Of a DNA stretch of 64,000 nt, positions 46,401 through 54,750 are shown one piece after another. The stretch lies in contig CM074189.1 in the NCBI GenBank assembly GCA_037179385.1, forward strand, positions 27,031,648 to 27,095,647. Reading direction: 5' to 3'. Below the pieces are notes generated by a model. That model did not search any database and was not told the origin of the DNA. It saw only the letters and a program-made list of their open reading frames with translations. The position numbers and the translations under genes are program-made. Source of the DNA: Holothuria scabra (taxonomy: Eukaryota; Echinodermata; Holothuroidea; Aspidochirotida; Holothuriidae). Positions within the stretch are counted from its first letter, which is position 1. Each line of letters begins with the position of its first letter.

Positions 46401-47861
46401 GAAAATGTCTGTGTAGATCTGGCTCATAAAGGATGGAGGAGATTTTAGGTAAATTTCGTAAAATATCTGACAGTATTCCCATCCGATATCTAGTCGGACT
46501 TGGGCTTTAATGTCTGATGTAGGTAATGCTTATACAAGCTTGGGAATGCCATTTCCGAATGTCTGAAAAGTTACGGTTTTTTAAAAATTGTCTGTTTGCT
46601 CCGCATCAACGAATAGTACTCCGCTTAGTCTTTAGCCTCTTTCTCTAAGACCTATCCCATTAGGCATTCATGCTCCATGAATTAATACTGTCCGAAACTA
46701 GCTTGGTGTTCCCTCTAAACGGTTGGAAAAATATTCAGCCTGTCGGAATTTGGGACCATGAAACCTCTAAACATGGCACCATAGCGACGGCTCTGGTATC
46801 ACGCGTGGCGGATAAATCAATTAAAGCAGAAGCCTTAAATTACTTCAGTAGAGTGACATTAACATATGAAGAATTATTTGAGTGAGATTGGAAGCAACAG
46901 TTTCTTCGCATCAGTTAGTCTTCAGTTAGAAATATACATGACTGACAGCAGAGGTTAATTTTAAACGCCTTTTTTTTTGTAATTTTTCAGTTTCAAATGT
47001 TCCACCTGTCATAACATGCCCGTCCGACGTTGTGGAAAATTCACTCGTTAACAATGTTGGGACTATTGTATCCTGGGACAGCCCAGTGTGTATGGATGCT
47101 GAAGACGATGCTGAAAATACTACAGTAGTGTGTGATATACGAGCAGGATCGTTTTTTAACGGAACAGGAGTTACAACAGTGTCATGTACCTGTCTCGATT
47201 CTTTCGGCAATAATAGCTCTTGTATAGTTAATGTTAATATTTTGGACTTTGTTGGTGAGTAACTGAGATAATAAAGGGCACATTTTAAGCATTTTTGTGA
47301 TATACAACTTTTTCTTCCAAAAAAGTAAATGAAAGCTATTAGCTGGAGAACCACTAAAATGATTTACGTCCAAAAGTTAAAATTTACCCAAAAATCGAAA
47401 AATACATTTCAGTTTTGACAATTTCTAAATAAATTAGTTTTACAATGAAGATATTCTTTTAGAAAGCAGTTTTGAAATTTGTTCTGACCTCTTCTTTTTC
47501 AGGTTTGTCGAAAGGATTACAAGCTTGGATTATTTTAGTGCCGTCTGGAGTTATGATGGCAACAGTTTTGTTAATTCTTGTGATAATTTGGGTTATAAAA
47601 ATGAAAAGACCTAAAGAATGCCATACTGAAGAAACTGTAGACATGAGACATATGAAGACGGTCTCTGCGAGTTTCCTTCCACAGTTAGACAACCAAGGGT
47701 ATGCGTGCCTTTTGAAGAATGCCGGAGAAACTTCACTACCAATGCAACGTGATAATTCAGCAGCAATTAACATGGATTGTGGTGATGCTCCAGAGGTACT
47801 CTATAACACTCACTTATACCAAAGCAATCATCAGTATGATACCATCCTTCCAAGTGCATGA
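28248..47861 (+). CDS. Reeler-HYR-HYR single-pass membrane protein (complete gene model)
   Basis: Six exons (28248-28458, 33260-33527, 34631-34692, 36394-36630, 46991-47254, 47503-47861) join in frame to 1401 nt, 466 residues. Order: signal peptide (about 1-20), Reeler domain (about 35-180, over three exons), six-cysteine HYR modules at 181-259 and 260-347, transmembrane helix at 356-379, tail 380-466. Junction phases are 1, 2, 1, 1, 1, and every boundary has GT-AG signals. Reeler domains occur in extracellular matrix and secreted immune-related proteins; with HYR and a membrane anchor this suggests a cell-surface adhesion or recognition receptor. The tail has tyrosines at 414, 448, 453 and 459, in YACL, YNTH, YQSN and YDTI contexts. 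The 10.4-kb intron 4 could hide a small exon. Function is inferred. Confidence 0.8.
30880..31160 (-). mobile_element. tRNA-derived SINE, copy 1
   Basis: On the minus strand a B-box-like GGAGTCGAGTCCTGG is followed by a body shared with copy 2: GGAGTAGGGAAAGCAAGCCAG, GTGAGCCACAA, then AACTGGGCTCTAAAACTC. Open frames here on both strands are incidental. Ends are approximate. Confidence 0.65.
31960..32245 (-). mobile_element. tRNA-derived SINE, copy 2
   Basis: On the minus strand the head reads TTTGGTCTAGTAGTAGTGTA (A-box) and GAGTTCGATTCC (B-box), as in a tRNA of the Gly/Glu type. The body matches copy 1 (GGAGTAGGGAAAACAAGTCAG, AAACTGGGCCGTAAAACTCC). The promoter boxes are better preserved than in copy 1. 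Lies in intron 1 of the Reeler-HYR gene, antisense to it. Confidence 0.75.
33260..33527 (+). CDS. Exon 2: central Reeler domain
   Basis: Acceptor TTTTCATCAG, enters phase 1 and leaves phase 2 (donor CG|GTACGT). Encodes FTAIICQAR, a GSFPVGSF segment, a cysteine in YVTCVDD and the strongly conserved FQWVAPESSAGNVIF. These match the Reeler order 'QAR, GSF, C, F.W.AP, G.V.F'. Confidence 0.82.
33905..34140 (+). repeat. Dispersed repeat, family of three (copy 1)
   Basis: Shares an ordered series with 38420-38620 and 60925-61125: GGTCAAATCAAG, AACATTTTGGTGA, ACATTTTCAACAAAA, GAACTTGAAGAAAGCATA, GACATCATATCCTCACAT. Not recognised as a known element. Confidence 0.65.
34160..34400 (+). repeat. Dispersed repeat with a second copy at 41520-41690
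   Basis: Shared landmarks are CTTRTCAATGTGAGRAAG, then GATATAA, TCTMGAGAAACACATG and CGATTKGAACG. Origin unknown. It directly follows a copy of the three-member family, so the two may belong to one longer element. Confidence 0.55.
34631..34692 (+). CDS. Exon 3: end of Reeler domain
   Basis: Small 62-nt exon; acceptor GAAAATGCAG, donor CAG|GTATTT, phases 2 to 1. Completes the last Reeler strands (TTVVQSNGIFWEPFQSQTFS; compare the family's ATVV..s.yW ending). The phase match to exons 2 and 4 and the domain continuity make it convincing despite its size. Confidence 0.78.
34693..36393. other. Intron 3 of the Reeler-HYR gene
   Basis: Contains a G-run (35047-35058), a C-run (35355-35367) and a GCGGAGCG dispersed repeat (35295-35420) that includes the C-run. 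No further exon recognised. Confidence 0.55.
36394..36630 (+). CDS. Exon 4: HYR domain 1
   Basis: 237 nt, phase 1-1; acceptor TTACATTTTAG, donor GTACGT. HYR module from PAIICPADITF to CSFTVTV, with GTVSFPVPVC in the middle and CSCG near the end. Six cysteines spaced as in the array exons at 5-12 kb; the core aromatic before PVP is F rather than W. Confidence 0.85.
37262..38280 (-). pseudogene. Non-LTR retrotransposon fragment (reverse transcriptase), 5' truncated
   Basis: On the minus strand, GLLFILYIND and LLADDTTVY correspond to reverse transcriptase blocks, the second holding the catalytic DD. KLSLNISKTRLLVF, LGVTIDN and ILPHLTYSILLWGN follow, typical of LINE enzymes of the Jockey/CR1 type. 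A frameshift near 37930 and a stop in place of W near 37900 break the frame. The 3' end runs into TTATTTATTT-type repeats at 37262-37300, like the short tail repeats of CR1-type elements. Lies antisense in intron 4. Confidence 0.85.
38420..38620 (+). repeat. Dispersed repeat, family of three (copy 2)
   Basis: Same ordered landmarks as 33905-34140 (GGTCAAATCAAG, ACTTGAAGGAAGCATA, GACATCATATCATC). Follows the LINE fragment. Confidence 0.6.
38955..39300 (+). repeat. Two GCGGAGCG dispersed repeats in tandem
   Basis: Copies at about 38955-39100 and 39160-39300, each with GAGCGGAGC or AAGCGGAGC, CCACCA, GGCGCGGAGCG or GGCCCGGAGCG, and an AACCCCTCAGAT stretch followed by GAAACG. Confidence 0.65.
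44765..44806 (+). repeat. G11 and C15 runs facing each other
   Basis: A run of 11 G and a run of 15 C separated by 16 bp (TATGCATACCCACCAA). They form a potential hairpin in either strand. Confidence 0.9.
46991..47254 (+). CDS. Exon 5: HYR domain 2
   Basis: 264 nt, phase 1-1; acceptor AATTTTTCAG, donor GTGAGT. HYR module with NVPPVITCPSDV, IVSWDSPVC, a GSFFNGTGVTTVSCTC segment and CIVNVNI. Six cysteines. The GSFFNG and CTC segments match the array exons almost residue for residue, linking the two loci. Confidence 0.88.
47503..47861 (+). CDS. Exon 6: transmembrane helix and tyrosine-containing tail
   Basis: Acceptor CTTTTTCAG, enters phase 1, stop TGA at 47859-47861. LSKGLQAW leads into a helix rich in V, I and L (VMMATVLLILVIIWVI), followed by the basic stop-transfer KMKRPK. 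The 87-residue tail has four tyrosines: 414 and 459 are in YxxPhi contexts (YACL, YDTI), as used by clathrin adaptors or SH2 partners. Pairing for an ITAM is not present (spacing 45). Confidence 0.85.
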
Positions 47862-48164
47862 TAAAAATCAACATTCAAATAACATGGGACAACGAGCCAT
47901 ACAAATCAATGTTGGAATGATCCTGGTGCACATGGGTAGTAATAAACACAAAGGGAAACGACATCTTTAATCACGAAGAATGGTCTTGGCAACGACAAGA
48001 CTTTTGTCAAAAAAATGAAAGTTTGAATTATAGTTTCCTGGATATATTGTTCAATTACTTCATAAATGCAACACGCAAGTCTTTTTAAGGTTAAAATCAT
48101 CATCTTTAATGGGTAAAGTTGATCAAACCAAGGAGGCATTATTAGATCTGATTTTCCAGGATAA

Positions 48165-48170
48165 AATAAA
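48165..48170 (+). terminator. Poly(A) signal AATAAA
   Basis: AATAAA about 300 bp after the stop of the Reeler-HYR gene; the nearest canonical signal downstream. Confidence 0.55.
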
Positions 48171-48525
48171 CGTTAATGACTGAGGAGTATTTCAATTATA
48201 AATATTCTAATCATTTAGCACACGCTCGACTGGGCTTACTCTAAGTCACGTGAAATGAATACCATTTTAAAGCTTCACACCGTGCCTGTTAATGAAAATA
48301 ACATTACGTTTTACAATGTTTGGTACTTTAAACGAACAATTTCAAAACTGTCAGCATATGCTTGGAGGCTATGCAAAGGGGTGTGTGGCATGGCCCGTTT
48401 TAAACGCTACTGCGAGCAAGTAAAAAGGTATAAACAATGTAAAACTCCTTTCAGGCGTTATTGTAGAACAAATTACATCATATAAAAATTTACATTATGA
48501 GTTGCTCTAATATATAAATAAATAA

Positions 48526-48560
<35 letters not shown>

Positions 48561-50440
48561 CGGCATTTTTTCGATAATTGATCTGTTTTACTACCGCCTA
48601 TTTTTAAGGTAATACATTAACACGGTTCCTCGTCGTGATGATGAGAGATAGCCATAGCGTTTTCTTTTGCCATAAATGAACAAACAAATGTTTTGATAAC
48701 ATTGCGGTTTCCCAAGTTACCATCATAAGATTCCCATGAATTTCAGCAGTACATTGCCATTTGTAGTAACTATCATTCTACTTAGCTTTCATAAAGGAGT
48801 AAGGAATGAGATTATAGTGTACGTTGTGCTTAGCAACAGAAGATGTTTGAGTGCTAAGAGCTTCAATATTCTACCCCACAATGTTTTGTAACTAGTTTTG
48901 AAAAGGGACCTTATTGTACTTATATATTGAAATCAAAAGTCGTTATTTTGGAAAGAATAAAAAATGATGTATGTACCGTCAGGGGCCTGTAACGGAAGGA
49001 GATAAAGCACTTTCCTTTCCTTTAGAGCTACCAGGATTGCCGAAAATAACTCCAAGTTGTTGTACTCTCGAAAATTTAAAGCCACGTACAAAAGAGATTA
49101 GTAATTGACAAAAATAGTTCTTATCGTCCGCTAGATCTCATATACTTGTTGCATGATTACAGCCATTGCCACACTATTGCCAGTCGTCAAAGAAATAAAA
49201 AAAGTATTCTGTTTGTGTACACCAGTGGTCACATTTTTGATGGGTTCAGTTGAGCTTCAATTAAGTTTTAGAACATCATTCCATTTTTTTCTTTTTTTAT
49301 TTTTTGCTGTTTCAGGAACAATCCGGTCTCTTTTTAAAATTCATACACAAATGTTAGACTCTGAATTTATTCCTAAAAGCGATATCAGCGACCAATGGAA
49401 TAAAATAGAGCGAAAAAGAATCTGATCATTTAAACGTGCAGTTAAATCGTTTTGTCTAATAGGCCGACGCAGGTGTCATACTTGTCGGCAATGTTGATCG
49501 CTTCGAAGCATTGTTAACATGAGTTCTTTGTTTGAGGATTAGGCTAAGATGGAAGGGTTGATTTCTCATTGGGGGGCATAGCTAAGTCAAACAAACCTAC
49601 AAGAAGTACTACAGGACACCTCACTCAAGCCTCTTCTCATAAAGGATTAAAGCAGTCTTAATAAATATTGTTTGATAAGATGAAATTGGATGAAGTGCTT
49701 TATCTCCTTCTGGAACAGCTCCATGTAGATCACGGACGCGTAATGGACTCCGGCTGATGTGCAGTCACTGTTTAACAAGGTGTTGCTTGATTGGCTTTTG
49801 GCATTGCATTGTATCGATTGTATTATTTGTTTGAGTTTAGGAAAACGTTTGTATTATCTGTTGGGTTAAGGATTTGGATACAGATTAGGGCCATCGTTAG
49901 CCAGTTAGGAAGTTTCTTGTTAAAGAGTGCGCATTCGTCCCTTGGATTATGCAGTGTATTCCATGTTCACAAATTGGCTGTTCTCATTTTTTCGAAATAG
50001 TTTGCAGTAATAGACCCATTTATCTCACATAAATTTAAGGTGATATGTTAAAAGTGTGTGGGAAGGTGCGAATGAGAAAAGATAAAAGTTCGATGTGTTA
50101 GTTAGTTAGATAACATTCAACGACACACCAACACGAATGTGTAATATAGTGTCATACTGTTAAAATAGTGTTCAAGTCCAGGTTAAGTCACCTTTAACGA
50201 CAGGCAGGGCACACCAGGGCATATTCCACAACCCTCAGCCCAGACGGGGAAAGAATTAGATGGGATGAACCCAGGTACTTCTTTCCCCTATAATTGTACT
50301 CTTAAGCTTCAAAAAAAAAAAAAAAAAAACTCTCGTACATGCAACAAATAACATATTTTGTTCAGAAAATAGCTAATTGTAATGAAAAAATGTGTAAAAG
50401 GAAATCTGCGGTATCATAATGTTCATTACATTTTTAACTC
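48171..50440. other. Intergenic, nothing recognised
   Basis: Includes an (AAAT)n/(TA)n tract at 48511-48558. Short frames lack domains. Confidence 0.4.
48511..48558. repeat. (AAAT)n and (TA)n microsatellite
   Basis: AATA repeats running into an uninterrupted TA tract. Confidence 0.95.
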
Positions 50441-50619
50441 TTTTTCAGCGTTAAGATAAGATAAGATAAGAAAAATTTATGGCTCTATCACGAAAATTGG
50501 GTACTCGCTAAAGAAAAAAATATATATATAAATATTTAAGTACAAACATACAACAATAGACATCAGAATATTATATACATACATGCAAAAAAAAAAAAAT
50601 ATTATCTGGTAAAATTTTC

Positions 50620-50845
50620 ATTACAAAAATTAATTACAAGTGGCAGGAAAGAACTAAGTTTCTTCATCATAATATCAACGTGATCTCCTCCATGTCAAGT
50701 GTCATTAACCACTATTCCACGACATTTATACGTATGAATGCGGTCAACAACAGAATGTTTGATTTGCAAAGAAGGTAGAGGGGTGGCACTATTTCTAAAA
50801 TTAATTACCATTTTCTTTGTCTCTGAAGTGCGTTAAATTTAAAGA
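50620..50845 (-). pseudogene. Non-LTR retrotransposon remnant (reverse transcriptase C-terminal part)
   Basis: The minus strand reads KTKKMVINFRNS, then VVDRIHTYKCRGIVVND, a stop, and VDIMMKKLSSFLP. This matches the LINE reverse-transcriptase region 'KTeeMvinFr ... v..v..YKyLGv.id' followed by the helix after it. Only a short piece survives, with one internal stop. Type and ends are uncertain. Confidence 0.65.
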
Positions 50846-51398
50846 AAAATACATATTACATACATATTAAAAATGGTAGTAATCTAGTTAACATTATGAC
50901 CGTTGCTGCAAGTGCTTTCCAAATTTGACAAGATGTGTTTCTGGAGGGCAAGATGGCTTCAAGCGTCAGTCATATTTGGATCTATTTCCTGCTATACTGG
51001 TAGCCCGCAATAACTAGCTCTCATATGCTCTGTAAAACTGAAACTAATAAGAAAGCATCTCCATATCTTGTCTGAAGAAAATTAAGGATATGGCAAACAG
51101 GCTGAGTTATCAGCTTTCTGTGAAAGACTGCCAATTCAGGACAAAGGTAATGGGCAGCATAGTTCGGCAAATGTAGGTTTTTGTTGTATTTATTGTGTAT
51201 GGACTTTACGTCACTTTGTATTACTGAAAATATTTGAATATTTAATTCAGAATTGTAAACGCTGACGCCTGTTCTTAGCAGTCTTGCAGTATTTTTAGAC
51301 GTTAGGGCGAAGACTTTTCCTTATGTATTTCATTGTTAGTTTTTTGCCCTATGTACGCGCAGATATAACACTTTTTCCCCCTAAGGTGGGAATTAGCG

Positions 51399-51399
<1 letters not shown>

Positions 51400-51481
<82 letters not shown>
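51400..51481. repeat. (TA)n microsatellite, 41 repeats
   Basis: Uninterrupted TA tract at the inner end of the left arm of the fold-back element; produces spurious I-Y repeat frames on both strands. Confidence 0.97.
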
Positions 51482-51484
<3 letters not shown>

Positions 51485-51671
51485 AATATGTTAATAATTA
51501 GAAAATTTTTTCTAATTATTAACACATTTACTTTACAGTACACTTTCAATCACCCGGTCTCCGGGCTTATCGGTGCAAACAGAGCCGAAAAAGGACGAGG
51601 CGTCCACTGCTCTGTATAGCGCCCCCTCAGTGAGAGATTGTCATCTCTCTGTGATGAGAGCAGCCAAGACC

Positions 51672-51744
51672 GGCTTCATAGCCTAATTGGTTAAGGCACC
51701 TGCACGTAAAGCAGGAGGTCTGGGTTCGATTCCCAGTGAGGGTG
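51672..51744 (+). tRNA. tRNA-like sequence (pseudo-tRNA or SINE head)
   Basis: 73 nt fold as a cloverleaf: D arm GCCT/AGGC with TTGG in the loop, anticodon stem CCTGC/GCAGG, T arm CTGGG TTCGATT CCCAG. The acceptor stem GGCTTCA/TGAGGGT has one mismatch and two G-U pairs. The 7-nt anticodon loop ACGTAAA puts GTA at 34-36, but position 33 is C instead of the universal T. The body resembles tRNA-Thr more than tRNA-Tyr. Both internal promoter boxes look intact. Probably a tRNA-derived or pseudo-tRNA gene. Confidence 0.45.
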
Positions 51745-51768
51745 GTCAATTTTTCGCTGAGGTTGATT

Positions 51769-51773
<5 letters not shown>

Positions 51774-51819
<46 letters not shown>
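51774..51819. repeat. (TA)n microsatellite
   Basis: Second TA tract of the fold-back element, at the inner end of its right arm. Confidence 0.95.
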
Positions 51820-51820
<1 letters not shown>

Positions 51821-51974
51821 CGCTAATTTCAACCTTAGGGGGAAATTGTTATATCTGCGCGTACATAGGGCGAAAAAATAACAATAAAATACATAAGGAA
51901 AAGTCTTCGCCCTAACGTCTAAAATATAAACAACGTTATTTCAATGGCCAGTCATCCGTTCGTGTTAACAGCTA

Positions 51975-53028
51975 GGTGTCCGTAAATTTGACAACTTTGA
52001 AGTAATTGTATCTACTTTGTAAATCTAGGAGGACGCTTTTGTCCGTTTACGTATTCTAATAGAAAAAGTGTGTAGAAACGTTACGGCGAAACTTATATTT
52101 TGCCCCCCAAAATTTTATCCCCTTAAGGTCGACTTTTCCACAACACCTTTCCCCCTTAGTGCCGAATTAGTGATATATATATATATATAACTCTGGATCC
52201 TACCTTTGGTCGACATCGTCTAAAACACGACCTTAAGTCGACATATAAATATTTCACATATCTGAATGTATCTGCACATACAGAAAGTAAAAAATTCAAA
52301 TAAAATACCACCATAAACTTCAACAGCGCCAACAATAATATGTATGGTATATTTATAATGTATGACGTACGCACAAGTTATAATAAAATAAACAAAGTAT
52401 TAAAGGTATTTTGCAATACTTACGTGTTAACTTAATGTACATTTTTAGACAACGCAAGATATAACACCCCTTTTTTCACGTGCAAATCTACATACTATAC
52501 ATTGTGTTTATTACGTCTATATAAAGACACAATAAAGAGGGCGCCATGAAGGTATTATACATGCACTTATTTTATTAAGAATGTATGCAGAAGGGGTTGA
52601 AATAGTGAACCAAAGAATGTTGACCTATCGTAAATGTCGTAATGTACATTTTTAGACTAAGGAATGTCGACCAAAGGTAGGATCCAGGTAAATATATATA
52701 TATACATTACACGGTAGTGCTTCGGTATGATCGTGTTCTGTTGAGCACTTTTAAATCTCGAGACTATATATTGGTTGTGTAGTCTTGGCATTTTAGCCAG
52801 GACGTAATACTATTTGCTTTATGCATAGCACACTCTTTGAGCTTGTGCACTTTGGTATTCGCAAGCAATGTACCGTGAATGGCTGGACTGACGCAGGTTA
52901 TGCCTGTGTCAGTCTTGTCATTCCGTCTTGAAATCTACTCTGAGCTGCACTGAGGAGACCTAACAAGGTCGAAACAGTACCGTCTGCAGATTGAGTATAT
53001 ATATATATACACATATATATTTATTTAT

Positions 53029-53082
<54 letters not shown>

Positions 53083-53290
53083 ATATACATAATTATGGAT
53101 TAAGGGGACATTTTGGGCAGAATATCAACGTAAGGGGGGAATCATTGTTTGGGGGAAAATTTACGTTTTCACAAACTGTTTTAATAGGAATACGTTAGTG
53201 CATAGTAAAATATGTGTAGGGGTACGTAATATACCTAATTACTCCAATGTTGACCAAATTACGGACGCCTATATCTTAATACGTACAACA
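51975..53290. mobile_element. Older fold-back element enclosing a smaller inverted pair
   Basis: Outer arms about 51975-52190 and 53085-53290 are inverted, diverged copies. Both contain GGYGTCCGTAA, TTTG..CAAC, GAGTAATT or GAAGTAATT, and C-rich stretches before a TA tract. Inside lies a second inverted pair, 52190-52220 and 52655-52690 (GGATCCTACCTTTGGTCGAC and its complement), each bordered by its own TA tract. Boundaries are approximate. Confidence 0.6.
52997..53090. repeat. (TA)n/(GT)n compound microsatellite
   Basis: TA repeats, an ACATGTATA interruption, more TA repeats, then ten or so GT repeats and TATACAT. Confidence 0.95.
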
Positions 53291-53429
53291 AATTGACTTT
53301 TGAATTTACGTACGTGTATTTGTTTTTCCTTAAACGCGAAATACAGTTATAAGTGAACCAGTGCGGTATTAAAAGTCCCATGAAGACCTAAGGTCATTTT
53401 TCCCCTCAAACATAGGCGTTGCCTCATAC

Positions 53430-54381
53430 AGAAAGACGAATTATTTAAAAGAAATCCTCATATCTACTGTGTGCGCCACACCATGACAGAAAAGAAAAAT
53501 TATGTTATAAGTAATGTTTATACTTTCCACCAAATTGAATAATTTATGCAATTTCTCTTGCAATAATTTCAAATAAGTTCAAATACCAATTTAACAGACA
53601 CTTTTAACTTTCAAGAATGGCTCTTTAGACAGGAAAGTTATAAATATAAACACATATGTGAGGCACGAATATAAATCACGAGTGTTCCATTTGCTAACCC
53701 CGTGTAAAAATATTCGAAAACAATCATTCCCAACTGTTTCACTTTCGCTACCCCCAACTTTTGCACCCTTTCAAGGTACCCCTTAACACACAAGAAAGTT
53801 GGAAAATCGATTCGGAATTATTGTTATAACATTTTCACATCATGGATGAGGAAGAGGAGGGGGCTTTAGCCAAACGTTGTTTCCAAGTAGCTGATAGGTA
53901 CATTTCAAAAAGTTTCACCGATAATTACCCAACAAAGTTTTACCTATCGCCACATTTGATTGTAACATAGTATTCCTTTCGAAAGGACTACATTTAATTT
54001 TTTTGATTCATCCAACCAACAAGGAGTACCATATCTGCATGCTAGGTATAATATGCTTAAAAAAGTTTTTCTACTTCAAATATAACGTCTACGGTCAAAA
54101 TGACACGCCTTTACATTCATATGTAAATACAAACTTACAATATTGCAACGCCTAATACATGGAAGTTTAACATTTGAAAAAGATATAGTTCCAACGAAAA
54201 TACTGAATGTATGGAAGCAACTTGACGAAAGCCGTTCCCATGACTGTATAGAACTTTGTAATGGGATAACGATAAGCTACACATTTTCAATTTGGTTGTC
54301 AGTTCTTTTATCTTTTGTTTGTTTTTATCTGTTGCATTTTTTCTATGCATCTTGATCCTACTTGAATCCAAAACGTTCCGG
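53430..54381. other. Intergenic or intron, nothing recognised
   Basis: AT-rich, no domain-bearing frame. The right end is pyrimidine-rich (about 54300-54350) and could be the tract before the possible exon at 54387. Confidence 0.35.
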
Positions 54382-54386
54382 GTTTC

Positions 54387-54534
54387 AGAACCTCTTTCAA
54401 ACGTATCCGCTGTCAATGATTGTTGGCTGTCCTCTTGGGCCGACACGCAAACATGCAACAGCGAAGGCAATGGAAAAAATCAGCAATGGACAAAAAGCTG
54501 TACAACCGAATGGAAAGGAAAATGTGAAGTCTAA
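54387..54534 (+). CDS. Possible terminal exon of a cysteine-rich secreted protein (TSP1-like pattern)
   Basis: After a long T-rich tract and the acceptor GGGTTTCAG, the phase-1 frame reads PLSNVSAVNDCW, then LSSWADTQTC, a short G/N segment, QQWTKSC and TEWKGKCEV before a TAA at 54532-54534. The pattern C-W-x-SSW-x5-C ... W-x-x-SC resembles the start of a thrombospondin type 1 repeat, but the module is incomplete. AATAAA at 54745 fits a terminal exon. The hydrophobic frame upstream (from 54292) is probably the pyrimidine tract misread as protein. No other exon of this gene was found. Confidence 0.3.
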
Positions 54535-54744
54535 AGAATGCAACATTAAAAGTCATTTTAAATATCCGGCTATAACAAATTTGTTATAGTTGACGCTTCA
54601 CGTTTTCAAAGGTAACGTTTCAAAGAGATCAGTTAGTAAGCAGCACAATATACCATATTCGCCTAAGGGCGAGTAGAGTTGAATAATCTTGTGTGAGCAT
54701 TTAACTTTTAATAACGTTTTCAAACGTCTGTCATGTTGTGATCA

Positions 54745-54750
54745 AATAAA
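54745..54750 (+). terminator. Poly(A) signal AATAAA
   Basis: About 210 bp after the stop of the possible cysteine-rich terminal exon. Confidence 0.35.

Larger units (their letters stand above)
36631..46990. other. Intron 4 of the Reeler-HYR gene (10.4 kb)
   Basis: Holds an antisense LINE fragment (37262-38280), dispersed repeats near 38420, 38955, 39160 and 41520, and inverted GCGGAGCG copies near 45640 and 46530. It also holds G/C-runs at 44765-44775, 44792-44806 and 46037-46049. A frame at 45274-45513 has many cysteines but no recognisable domain. Confidence 0.5.
51293..51924. mobile_element. Fold-back element with (TA)n and tRNA-like core (632 bp)
   Basis: Left arm 51293-51400 and right arm 51819-51924 are inverted copies: both carry TTTTAGACGTTAGGGCGAAG, then GCCCTATGTACGCGCAGATA and a T/C-rich stretch ending AGCGTTATATAT. 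Each arm ends inward in a (TA)n tract (51400-51481 and 51774-51819). The core of about 290 bp includes the tRNA-like sequence 51672-51744. No transposase. Confidence 0.8.

Noticed and set aside
51323..51619. I-Y repeat protein
   Set aside because: Translation of the (TA)n tract; the same occurs on the opposite strand.
51672..51744. Functional tRNA-Tyr(GTA)
   Set aside because: Position 33 is C, the acceptor stem is imperfect, there is no intron as usual for animal tRNA-Tyr, and the body is more Thr-like. Listed only as tRNA-like.
54292..54380. Hydrophobic signal or membrane segment before the TSP1-like exon
   Set aside because: There is no ATG in frame, and the stretch coincides with a T-rich tract ending in a splice acceptor.
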